A stretch of 15,612 nt of DNA, from the NCBI GenBank assembly GCA_030641465.1, contig DAOWHK010000082.1:1-15612 (forward strand), read 5' to 3'. This document shows, piece after piece, positions 1 to 6,981 of this stretch (its first letter is position 1; each line of letters starts with the position of its first letter). Position numbers and translations under genes: made by a program. The stretch is from Parachlamydiales bacterium. GTDB taxonomy: Bacteria; Chlamydiota; Chlamydiia; Chlamydiales; Simkaniaceae. A model generated the notes under the pieces. That model did no database searches and was not told the DNA's origin. It saw only the letters and a program-made list of their open reading frames with translations.

Positions 1-470
1 AAATCCTCGCGAAGTTTTGCGCATTTCTCTTCAAAAGAAAAACATTCATCCTGAGTCTTATTCTCAAGTTCTAAAAACTTCTTTTGCTCTTCATTAATTC
101 TTGTTTCAAATTCCAGAACTTTTACACTTTGCGTAGCATCAAATTCCTCGCAGATAAGAGTAAAAACAAAAATTGCAGTCGATAATGAGGAAAGCCAACC
201 GAGATCCCACAGCATATGTTCTGGGAAATTGATAAAACTTAAGAGGAAATAGCTTGCAAAAAGCACCAGAATACCAGCAAAGGCTCCTGACATTTTCCAA
301 AGATAGGAGCTTAGTATCGCAGCAATTGCGATAGCTGCAAATAGCATTCTTGGCATAAATGGAAGCGGGGACATCGAAAGTGTTGCTAAGAGTAGCAAGA
401 GTGGGGCTGCAGCCCAAAACAGCTCAAACGGGCCTCGAAATAGCAATTTTCTAATGTCTAAAGAAATCAT
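1..470 (-). CDS. Membrane protein with coiled-coil tail, 3' end cut by window edge
   Basis: Not recognised as a named family. The minus-strand frame is open from the ATG at 470 to the edge of the window (156 codons visible). Four hydrophobic segments are visible at about residues 14-34, 41-57, 62-79 and 92-106. After them comes a highly charged stretch rich in E, K and L (about 112-156) that looks like the start of a cytoplasmic coiled coil. The start lies 2 nt after the TGA of the upstream dipeptidase gene, so it is very probably translationally coupled and in the same operon; no clear Shine-Dalgarno is seen. The architecture (four helices, then a coiled coil) suggests an inner-membrane protein, but no function can be assigned. 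The gene continues to the left of the window. Confidence 0.75.
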   Translation of the reverse strand, partial: MISLDIRKLLFRGPFELFWAAAPLLLLLATLSMSPLPFMPRMLFAAIAIAAILSSYLWKMSGAFAGILVLFASYFLLSFINFPEHMLWDLGWLSSLSTAIFVFTLICEEFDATQSVKVLEFETRINEEQKKFLELENKTQDECFSFEEKCAKLRED

Positions 471-472
471 AT

Positions 473-1843
473 TCAACCATTGGATAGTAGTTCAAAAATG
501 CGCGTCATTACAAGAAAACCTTGCTTTAGCCGATCTAACCCAAAATGCTCATTTGGAGCATGAATTCCATCTTCTGCAAGTCCAACTCCCATAAGGAGAG
601 TCTTTGCGCCACTTATCTTTTCTAAATCAGCAGAAATAGGGATTGATCCGCCACAAAGTGTTTTCACACATTTGTCTTTATATACATCTTCAAAAGCTGT
701 AGACACAACTTCTACAATTTTTGACTCAAAAGGGACCCTAACGCTTTTACCATATCCCCCAATCTCTATTTTTATTTCTATACCTTGTGCTATGTTTTTT
801 TTCAAAAATTGCGCAACGAGTTCTCCAATTTCTTTAGGATCTTGACCCGGAACTAAGCGACATGATAGTTTTGCAACAGCTTTTGCTGGAATAATTGTTT
901 TAATACCAGATCCTGTATACCCACCCTGCATTCCATTAATCTCAAGTGTCGGACGAATCCAATTAGATTCAACGGTGGAAAATCCCTCTTCACAGATTTT
1001 TGCTCGGATACCAAATTCTTGAAATACTTTTTCAGTGTCCATATCCTGAAAAAGATCCCCTCTCTCTTTTTTTGTCAGAGGGGTAATTCCCTCATAAAAC
1101 CCAGGAATTGCAACAGATCCATTTTCTTCGTAACATTTAGCAAGCACATCCGCAAGTGCTCGATTTGGATTCATCACCATCCCACCAAAACTCCCGGAAT
1201 GAAGATCAAGATTTGAGGCCGTGCACTCCAAATCAAATGTCACAATGCCCCGCGCTCCTAGGGTAATTCCTGGTTGATTTTCCCCTGGCATGTCCACATC
1301 GACAATTAACAAATAATCCGCCTGGAGCTCTTCTTTTTTTTCCTCTAAAAGTTTTGGTAAACTATGACTACCACACTCCTCTTCCCCTTCAATAAGAAGT
1401 TTAATATTTACACCCATTTTCTCTTCAAGTTCTAAAAACGCTTTGATCGCAGTGATGGAGTAAAAACATTGCCCTTTATTGTCGGCAGCACCTCGCGCAT
1501 ACACTACGCCATCTTTTACACGAGGCTCAAAGGGAGGGCTCTCCCAAAGTTCGAGAGGGTCTACAGGTTGCACATCATAGTGATGATAAATTAAAAGTGT
1601 CGGTCGATTGTTTTTTATAGCAGCCTTTTTTCCAAAAATTACAGGACTTCCCACAGTATCCCATTTTTGTACATCAAGGCCTAAATCTTCAAGGTAGCGT
1701 GACAGCCAACTAGCACATTTTTTTACATCCTCTTTGTATGCAGGATCTGTGCTAATACTTTGAAACTCTAAAAAAGTGCAATAATCCTTGCAAATTCCAT
1801 CAAAGTGCGACTCAAACCAGTTTTTATATGTAAGTAGGCTCAT
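473..1843 (-). CDS. M20 family metallo-dipeptidase
   Basis: 456-residue zinc peptidase of the M20 (ArgE/DapE/carnosinase-like) family, expected in the cytoplasm where it would cleave di- or short peptides. Visible motifs are HHYDVQPVD at 87-95 (metal histidine H88 and neighbouring D90), ARGAADNKG around 117-124 (bridging D121), EGEEECGS at 152-159 (catalytic and metal glutamates), VDVDMPG around 181-187, and a C-terminal HAPNEHF holding the last metal histidine. The middle part (about 205-330) is the lid/dimerisation domain and contains the family's conserved DLHSGSFGG. Length is normal. A GAGG sits four bases before the ATG at 1843. It lies between a small gene (41 nt upstream) and the membrane protein gene (2 nt downstream), probably one operon. 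An amino-acid salvage role fits an intracellular bacterium, but the exact substrate cannot be read from the sequence. Confidence 0.93.
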   Translation of the reverse strand: MSLLTYKNWFESHFDGICKDYCTFLEFQSISTDPAYKEDVKKCASWLSRYLEDLGLDVQKWDTVGSPVIFGKKAAIKNNRPTLLIYHHYDVQPVDPLELWESPPFEPRVKDGVVYARGAADNKGQCFYSITAIKAFLELEEKMGVNIKLLIEGEEECGSHSLPKLLEEKKEELQADYLLIVDVDMPGENQPGITLGARGIVTFDLECTASNLDLHSGSFGGMVMNPNRALADVLAKCYEENGSVAIPGFYEGITPLTKKERGDLFQDMDTEKVFQEFGIRAKICEEGFSTVESNWIRPTLEINGMQGGYTGSGIKTIIPAKAVAKLSCRLVPGQDPKEIGELVAQFLKKNIAQGIEIKIEIGGYGKSVRVPFESKIVEVVSTAFEDVYKDKCVKTLCGGSIPISADLEKISGAKTLLMGVGLAEDGIHAPNEHFGLDRLKQGFLVMTRIFELLSNG

Positions 1844-1883
1844 TTTTCCTCATATTTGCCACTATCATAGAGGATGCTACTTT

Positions 1884-2141
1884 CTATAAACAAGATCTTT
1901 TTGAATGACTATCATTTGATGCTTGCTCAAGCCTTTCATCAAGAATTTCCCCAGCATTATTTACCAAATAACTCACAAGCGTTTCATCACCCTCATAACA
2001 CATTTCCACTTCCATCTTTCCCTTTTTATCAGGCTTTGTGCATGTGATGAGCACATAATTTAAATTTCCCTTGGAAAATTTCTTCTCAATTCCTTTTGGA
2101 ATTTTCTGTTTTGACTTGAAAACTTCTTTAATTTTGTTCAT
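1884..2141 (-). CDS. Small conserved-looking hypothetical protein (85 aa)
   Basis: I do not recognise the family. I chose the ATG at 2141 rather than the upstream start at 2195, because GGGG lies just before it and the upstream extension is poor, basic sequence. The product has a basic N-terminal part (residues 1-25, many K), then an alternating hydrophobic/charged core (NYVLITCTKP, KMEVEMCYEGDETLVSYLV) that looks like a small alpha/beta fold, and a polar tail. There is no signal peptide or membrane segment. It is the first gene of a minus-strand group with the M20 peptidase 40 nt downstream. The 5' side faces the palindromic element at 2244-2406, so its promoter probably lies in 2142-2243 or within that element. 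The function is unknown. Confidence 0.65.
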   Translation of the reverse strand: MNKIKEVFKSKQKIPKGIEKKFSKGNLNYVLITCTKPDKKGKMEVEMCYEGDETLVSYLVNNAGEILDERLEQASNDSHSKRSCL

Positions 2142-2243
2142 AATTCCCCAAATAAGTTTACCCCTTTTGGTAATCTTCACGCGAATTATTTTCAATACTT
2201 TTTCGCATTAAAAGTATCTTTATAAGTATTCCCGAGCAGGATT

Positions 2244-2406
2244 TATACACAAACCGATTCAAGGCTTGGGAATTTAACAAGGAGGCTACTTTAGAATTTT
2301 AGCCGGAGCAAGTGACCTTTGCCGGTAGGCAAGGCGCGAGCGAGGATAAAACTCTAAATGAAAGCCGACGAAGTCAAAACTCAAGTCTTGAATCGGTTTG
2401 CGTATA
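2244..2406. mobile_element. MITE-like palindromic element, copy A (163 bp)
   Basis: The ends are near-perfect inverted repeats: the left starts TATACACAAACCGATTCAAG and the right ends CTTGAATCGGTTTGCGTATA. Inside is a second pair of arms (about 2290-2304 and 2344-2359, cores TTTAGA and TCTAAA), and at the centre a small perfect hairpin TTGCC-GGTA-GGCAA (2319-2332). A second copy lies at 14119-14280 with the same ends and centre. Both copies end in TATA on both sides, compatible with insertion at TA or TATA. There is no coding capacity; the ORFs crossing it are accidental. It lies between the divergent small gene (start 2141) and htpX (start 2410). What the sequence shows is the repeat and its symmetry; that it is a non-autonomous transposon moved by a transposase elsewhere is inference. 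Confidence 0.85.
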
Positions 2407-2409
2407 TGT

Positions 2410-3309
2410 ATGTTTCTCTTAGCAAAAAGAATTTTTCTATTACTTCTAGTTAATGCCTGTGTGATCTTATCAGTCTCAGCTGTATTTTTTTTATTAAAAA
2501 TACATAGTCCTGATATGCAAAAGGCTCCAAGCCTACTTCCCCTATTTTTATTTTGTGCTGCTTGGGGCATCGGCGGCGCTTTTATCTCTTTGCAACTCTC
2601 TCGAAAAATAGCTATCTGGACGCTAAGAGTAAAACTCCTAAATACAAGCGATCATTTCCTCTCAAAGATCGTCGAAAAACATGCTAGGGCATCTATGCTT
2701 CCATGCACTCCAAAAATTGGAATTTTTCCCTCTTCTTCCATCAACGCCTTTGCAACAGGCCCTTCCAAAAGACGCTCCCTTGTTGCCGTATCAACAGAGC
2801 TTTTAAATCGCCTTGACGAAGACGCAATTGACGCAATTGTTGCACACGAAATCACTCATATTGCAAATGGTGATATGGTAACACTTACTCTCATTCAAGG
2901 TGTCATCAACACCTTTGTTCTGTTCTTTGCTAGAATTATTGCCTACGTAGTCTCCACAGCAATAAAAAGCCGAAATGAAACCTTTTCCTATATCCGCTAC
3001 TACATACTCACCCTTCTTTTTGAATTTGTGCTTATGATTTTTGGATCAATGATAGTTGCCAAGTTTTCTAGATGGAGAGAGTTTAGAGCAGACCATGGAG
3101 GAGCGACGCTTACAAGCCACAAAAAAATGATCCATGCTCTTGAATTGCTTCAACAGAGCACCTCCTCACAAGGTTCTTTACATAAGAATAAAGCTTTTAA
3201 TTCCATGATGATTGCAAATACGCGAAGAAAAAAAACCTTTAGCCCTTTTGCGACCCACCCTTCACTTGAAAAGCGTATTGCTAAGCTAAAAGAGAGCTAT
3301 TCTTGTTAA
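2410..3309 (+). CDS. htpX: HtpX membrane zinc metalloprotease
   Basis: 299-residue M48B protease of the inner membrane that degrades misfolded membrane proteins. Visible are hydrophobic segments at about 8-28 and 42-62, the family signature INAFATG at 111-117, the zinc/catalytic motif HEITH at 146-150 followed by IANGDMVTLTLIQG, a hydrophobic pair at about 165-183 and 196-216, and the third zinc ligand E224 in WREFRADHGGA. The C-terminal THPSLEKRI is also typical. Length is close to that of E. coli HtpX (293). I chose the ATG at 2410; a TTG at 2398 in the same frame would add MRIC but lies inside the palindromic element. No Shine-Dalgarno is visible because the 23 bases before the ATG are mostly element sequence, so the element supplies the 5' leader. 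All catalytic residues are present. Confidence 0.93.
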   Translation: MFLLAKRIFLLLLVNACVILSVSAVFFLLKIHSPDMQKAPSLLPLFLFCAAWGIGGAFISLQLSRKIAIWTLRVKLLNTSDHFLSKIVEKHARASMLPCTPKIGIFPSSSINAFATGPSKRRSLVAVSTELLNRLDEDAIDAIVAHEITHIANGDMVTLTLIQGVINTFVLFFARIIAYVVSTAIKSRNETFSYIRYYILTLLFEFVLMIFGSMIVAKFSRWREFRADHGGATLTSHKKMIHALELLQQSTSSQGSLHKNKAFNSMMIANTRRKKTFSPFATHPSLEKRIAKLKESYSC

Positions 3310-3438
3310 ATTCCTAATTCCAAGGACTTTTCGAAGATGATTGTCTTAAAATCGTTAAGGACGCTCTGATTAATTACTAGTTGCCTGAAGGGCAATAAAC
3401 ATTAATTCAAAAATAAATAACTATAATTATTATAATAT

Positions 3439-3466
3439 TTACATTAAACACCTTATTTGTTATGAT
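3439..3466 (+). promoter_or_regulatory. Possible sigma70-type promoter of the F-box/LRR gene
   Basis: TTACAT (3439-3444) and TATGAT (3461-3466) are separated by 16 bp in a very AT-rich leader, 29 bp before the ATG at 3496. The -10 is good and the -35 is weak. The gene stands alone with its own upstream gap of 186 bp, so a promoter is expected here. No operator-like repeat is apparent. Confidence 0.35.
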
Positions 3467-3495
3467 ATTATCTTTAAATCAAATAAAGTGATAAC

Positions 3496-4542
3496 ATGGC
3501 TAATCCTACGAATTCTATTCCTTTCACATCCTGTCCAGCTGAGGTAACACAACATATTCTCAAGTTTGTTGGAGATCCTGCGATTACAAGATTGGTATCA
3601 CAATTCTTTAAAGCGCATACAGATGAAGCAATAAATAGTGAATTACAAATGATTTGGATACATCTACACCCTGGGCAAACCATTAATCCTGAAACAAATT
3701 TACCACCAATAAAAGAGATTTATAAGAAAACGCTTCAGAAAGTCCCTCAAAATCCACATTCCTTACCACCCGTCTCATTTGAAAGATTTGTAGATACAGT
3801 AGATACAATCAAACTTGAAGACACTTTAACATTCTGGAAATCTCTACGCGGCGGCAAGACCCACATAGCGAGGGAGAATCTTCAAGGCTTATCACTCGAC
3901 GAAATTACGGATAAGCTAAGCACTTGGATTGAAGGGACCCCGTTAGTAAAAAATCTCAGAGAATTACATTTATCTAACAAAAACCTTCAGTATTTACCCC
4001 AAGAAATCCTGCAGCTCACGGAATTACGGACTTTATCACTCCATAACAACCATCTAACTGCACTGCCCCAAGACATTAATCAGCTTCTGCATTTAGAGTT
4101 TTTACATCTCAGTGATAATCACCTAACTATGTTACCCAAAAGCATCAGTCAGCTAGAGAAATTATCGAATCTATATATCAGCAATAATCAGCTAACTGAG
4201 CTGCCCCAAGCAATGGAGAATCTCACGAAGCACTCGAAGTTTCTGACACTTCGTCTTGATAACAATCTGCTAACTGCACTACCCGAGATATTAAATTGCA
4301 GCGATGTAAAAATAGGTCTTTCTCCTTTTACACTTGATAAAGTTAGAGCTAGCATAGCTTACAGATATTTCCAACTAAGTCCCGATCAAAAAAACGCTGT
4401 TTATGGACGCATTTCTGAACTTGCAAGAGAGTCAGGAGTATTGATCGAACCCTGGGATCATGAGTACGGCAAGCATCATGTGTTTGATTCAGAAGAAAGA
4501 CTCGTGCAGGCTATGAATGAGATATTAGAGACTCCTTCATAA
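3496..4542 (+). CDS. F-box-like plus leucine-rich-repeat protein, probable host-directed effector
   Basis: 348 residues. Positions 10-45 resemble an F-box (FTSCPAEVTQHILKFV, then a second helix ending RLVSQFFKAHTD), the eukaryotic module that docks on Skp1 in SCF ubiquitin ligases. Residues 154-266 hold five leucine-rich repeats of about 23 residues with the pattern LxxLxLxxNxLxxLPxxI. The C-terminal part (about 275-348) is helical and charged, without a known motif. There is no Sec signal or membrane segment, so export would have to be by type III secretion, which is not visible in the sequence. The F-box/LRR combination is known from eukaryotes and from effectors of amoeba-associated bacteria, where it recruits a target to the host ubiquitin machinery. 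It stands alone between htpX and the convergent hldE and is an insertion relative to the core operon. The LRR assignment is certain; the F-box is likely but divergent. Confidence 0.85.
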   Translation: MANPTNSIPFTSCPAEVTQHILKFVGDPAITRLVSQFFKAHTDEAINSELQMIWIHLHPGQTINPETNLPPIKEIYKKTLQKVPQNPHSLPPVSFERFVDTVDTIKLEDTLTFWKSLRGGKTHIARENLQGLSLDEITDKLSTWIEGTPLVKNLRELHLSNKNLQYLPQEILQLTELRTLSLHNNHLTALPQDINQLLHLEFLHLSDNHLTMLPKSISQLEKLSNLYISNNQLTELPQAMENLTKHSKFLTLRLDNNLLTALPEILNCSDVKIGLSPFTLDKVRASIAYRYFQLSPDQKNAVYGRISELARESGVLIEPWDHEYGKHHVFDSEERLVQAMNEILETPS

Positions 4543-4548
4543 TCAATG

Positions 4549-4574
4549 TTTTACAATTGAAAATTGATGTAAAA
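4549..4574. terminator. Possible bidirectional terminator between convergent genes
   Basis: TTTTACAATT-gaa-AATT-gat-GTAAAA forms a hairpin (TTTTAC/GTAAAA plus AATT/AATT, with a three-base bulge) between the ends of the LRR gene and of hldE. T runs follow on either strand. The stem is AT-rich and therefore weak. Confidence 0.4.
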
Positions 4575-4609
4575 AACTCATTTTTAAAAGTCCAATAACG
4601 ATGTAAGAG

Positions 4610-5983
4610 CTACGAATGATTCTTAGATTTCGTTTGTGAATTGCACTTTTTAGAATTTTCTTGCGTATTTAGAAGATCCTCAAGCAGAGCAGTTTTTTGA
4701 TCAAGCTCAATAAATGCATCCCCATCTTCCATAAAAATTTTTACAGGATTTAGGGTTTTCGCAAGATTTGAGAGTCCTTCAAATTTACAGAGTAAATAGC
4801 CCACTTCTTGCAAAGACGAGAGTAGTGACACATATTGCTCATTTGGATTTTCATCAAGAAGGAGCAGCACTAAACAGGTATTATCTTCAATTGGAACGAG
4901 TTTTTTTAAGTTTTGATAGAGGTTTGCACTAAGTTGCATTTTGCTCTTCATTTGAACGAGGATCACGGGCTTATTCTCAAGGGCTCTTTGCAAAGAAAAA
5001 AGCTCTGTCTTATTAAAAATCTTACTATCATGGTCTTTCTCAAGAATTCTCTCAGTTACTTCAGCAAGTGTAATTCGATGACACCCCACTTTTTCCACCG
5101 CAATTCCGGCTGCAATATTTGCTAGATAAATCCCCTCTTCAATTTCAATGTCATTTGCAAGGCAAAGAGTAATCATAGCTAGAACGGTGTCACCAGCACC
5201 TGTTACATCCTTCACTTCTCTCGATTTGATTGCAAAATCTTGACGCATCTTATCAGATGTGAAAAGAGACATCCCTTCAGATGAGCGAGTAATAAGCATC
5301 ATTGACGTTTTTGTTTGCGCTAGGAGTGATTCCCCTACTTGATCAAGTGTTGCCTCAGAAGGCAGCTTAGAAGCGGCACACGCCTCCATTAAATTTGGCT
5401 TTATCAACGTCGCACCCATATATGGAGTGAAATCAACTCCTTTAGGATCAACTATGATCGGAATTACATTTTTCATGCCAAATTCTATGAGAAAGCCAAG
5501 AAGCGACTTTGTAAGTAAGCCCTTGTTGTAATCTGAAATAGCAATAGCGGAAACATCGTGACAATGTGTATGAATAAATTTTATGATTTTCCGCTTTATT
5601 GTGCTGCTTAGTGCTACATTATTTTCTTCATCAACACGAATGATTTGCTGCCCTTCGGACATCAAACGGTTCTTCCCTGGAGTTTGATAACCTTTTTGAA
5701 CAAAAAGGCCTTGTTTGAAAAGTTTGGAAAGCTCTACTCCGTGATCATCAGCTCCTATTCGTCCAATGGTAATGACTTCTGCACCAAGAGTTTGAAGATT
5801 AATCGCAACATTTCCAGCGCCGCCTGGTAGATGCAATTGTTTTTTCACATGAAGAATAGGAACTGGCGCCTCGGGAGAGATGCGGCTAACATCACCTGTT
5901 GTATATGTATCTAACATGAAATCGCCAATGACTAAGATTTTAGCAGGCTTAAGTTGATTCAAGGCACGAGTTGCAGTTACCAT
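4610..5983 (-). CDS. hldE: HldE-like heptose-7-phosphate kinase with degenerate second domain
   Basis: 457 residues. Residues 1-315 are a PfkB-family sugar kinase matching the kinase half of HldE/RfaE (D-glycero-beta-D-manno-heptose-7-phosphate to the 1,7-bisphosphate): ILVIGDFMLDTY, ISPEAPVPILHV, PGGAGNVAINLQTLGA (53-68), ISDYNKG (149-155), VDPKG (178-182), IKPNLMEA, and the anion-hole/catalytic DVTGAGDT at 259-266 with D265. Residues 336-440 sit where the adenylyltransferase half normally is, but the usual TNGCFDLLHAGH nucleotide site is absent (it reads VQMKSKMQLSAN instead). That domain therefore looks inactive, and ADP-heptose formation would need another enzyme. The C-terminus is a polar N/S/K tail. 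The ATG at 5983 overlaps the end of hldD by 7 nt, so the two are coupled in the LPS-core (ADP-heptose) pathway. It is the last gene of the long minus-strand unit. Confidence 0.85.
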   Translation of the reverse strand: MVTATRALNQLKPAKILVIGDFMLDTYTTGDVSRISPEAPVPILHVKKQLHLPGGAGNVAINLQTLGAEVITIGRIGADDHGVELSKLFKQGLFVQKGYQTPGKNRLMSEGQQIIRVDEENNVALSSTIKRKIIKFIHTHCHDVSAIAISDYNKGLLTKSLLGFLIEFGMKNVIPIIVDPKGVDFTPYMGATLIKPNLMEACAASKLPSEATLDQVGESLLAQTKTSMMLITRSSEGMSLFTSDKMRQDFAIKSREVKDVTGAGDTVLAMITLCLANDIEIEEGIYLANIAAGIAVEKVGCHRITLAEVTERILEKDHDSKIFNKTELFSLQRALENKPVILVQMKSKMQLSANLYQNLKKLVPIEDNTCLVLLLLDENPNEQYVSLLSSLQEVGYLLCKFEGLSNLAKTLNPVKIFMEDGDAFIELDQKTALLEDLLNTQENSKKCNSQTKSKNHS

Positions 5984-6981
5984 CTTTCATCACATAGTAT
6001 ATAATTCTTTACATAATCTTCTACCGCAGTATCAAGCGATGTAATAGGAGACTCTAAGAGTTTATTTTCTTTTAGCGTATTTTTATACTTACTCATATCG
6101 GCTTTGGTATAATTTTGATATTGATCGATCAAATCTTCTGGCATAGGAATGTATTCAATATGCTCTTTTTTAGAAAGTGCACGAAAAATTGCTTTTGCTA
6201 ATTGATTCCAAGTATGTGCTTTTCCACTACCAGCATTATAGATGCCGTTTAAATCATTTTCTAGAAAGGAGCAAGTCATTTTTGCTGCATCCTTTACGTA
6301 GAAAAAATCACGACACTGATCTCCATCTTGATATTTTTTTGGCTGAGATGAACGAAAGAGCCTGACCTTACCAACTGTTTGAATTTGATGTGTTAGATGC
6401 CAGACCATAGAGGCCATTCTTCCTTTATGTTCTTCATTGGGACCAAATATATTAAAATACTTAAGCCCCACAACCTTATCCAAAAGGCCTTGATTTTTTA
6501 GCCACAGATCAAAAAGATGCTTAGAATAAGCGTAGAGATTGATAGGTTTTAACGATTCAAGTGTATCGTGATCATCAGAAAATCCCTGATCTAAAGTGCC
6601 ATAAGTTGCAGCAGAAGAGGCATAAATAAACCTGTGATCATGTTGCATCGCATATTCTACAAGCTTTTTAGAGTAGTGGTAATTTGTTTCCATGAGATAG
6701 TCACCATTTGTCTCTAATGTATCAGCACATGCACCTAAATGAATAAAGGCTTCTACTTCATCAGCTCGCCCTTCAAGCCATGGAAACAATTCATCAATCC
6801 CAATCAAGTCTACAAATTTTTTCCCAAGAAGATTTTTCCATTTCATCGATCGTTTAATATCATCAACTAGAAGTAAATTGGAAAATCCTTTCTCGTTTAA
6901 CTCACGAACTATTCCTGATCCAATAAATCCCGCAGCACCTGTGACCACGATTAATTGATCATCATACATTTTTCTTTTCAT
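5977..6981 (-). CDS. hldD: ADP-L-glycero-D-manno-heptose 6-epimerase
   Basis: 334-residue short-chain dehydrogenase/epimerase that converts ADP-D-glycero- to ADP-L-glycero-D-manno-heptose, the last step before transfer to the LPS core. It shows the NADP-binding VVTGAAGFIGS (12-22), the family-specific FIHLGACADT, YASSAATYG, the YAYSK catalytic Tyr/Lys, LKYFNIFGPNE, and DFFYVKDAA. I start it at 6981 (MKRKMYDD) rather than at the upstream in-frame start at 7020, because AAGGA lies five bases ahead and the ATG overlaps the ispE stop as ATGA, a classic coupling. Its own stop overlaps hldE. The order ispE-hldD-hldE on one transcript shows that heptose synthesis was added behind the conserved chlamydial ribosomal/ispE operon. 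Chlamydiaceae LPS lacks heptose, so this points to an environmental chlamydia. Confidence 0.93.
   Translation of the reverse strand: MKRKMYDDQLIVVTGAAGFIGSGIVRELNEKGFSNLLLVDDIKRSMKWKNLLGKKFVDLIGIDELFPWLEGRADEVEAFIHLGACADTLETNGDYLMETNYHYSKKLVEYAMQHDHRFIYASSAATYGTLDQGFSDDHDTLESLKPINLYAYSKHLFDLWLKNQGLLDKVVGLKYFNIFGPNEEHKGRMASMVWHLTHQIQTVGKVRLFRSSQPKKYQDGDQCRDFFYVKDAAKMTCSFLENDLNGIYNAGSGKAHTWNQLAKAIFRALSKKEHIEYIPMPEDLIDQYQNYTKADMSKYKNTLKENKLLESPITSLDTAVEDYVKNYILCDERW

Noticed and set aside
139..417. 92-codon minus-strand ORF at the left edge
   Set aside because: Out of frame with the longer open frame from 470 to the edge, which encodes clear membrane helices and follows the upstream gene by 2 nt.
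2244..2406. CRISPR or REP array
   Set aside because: Only two distant copies, each a single nested palindrome of about 160 bp, with no tandem spacing.
2286..2570. 94-codon minus-strand ORF across the MITE-like element and the htpX start
   Set aside because: Shadow of htpX and of the element; the composition is not protein-like and there is no ribosome site.
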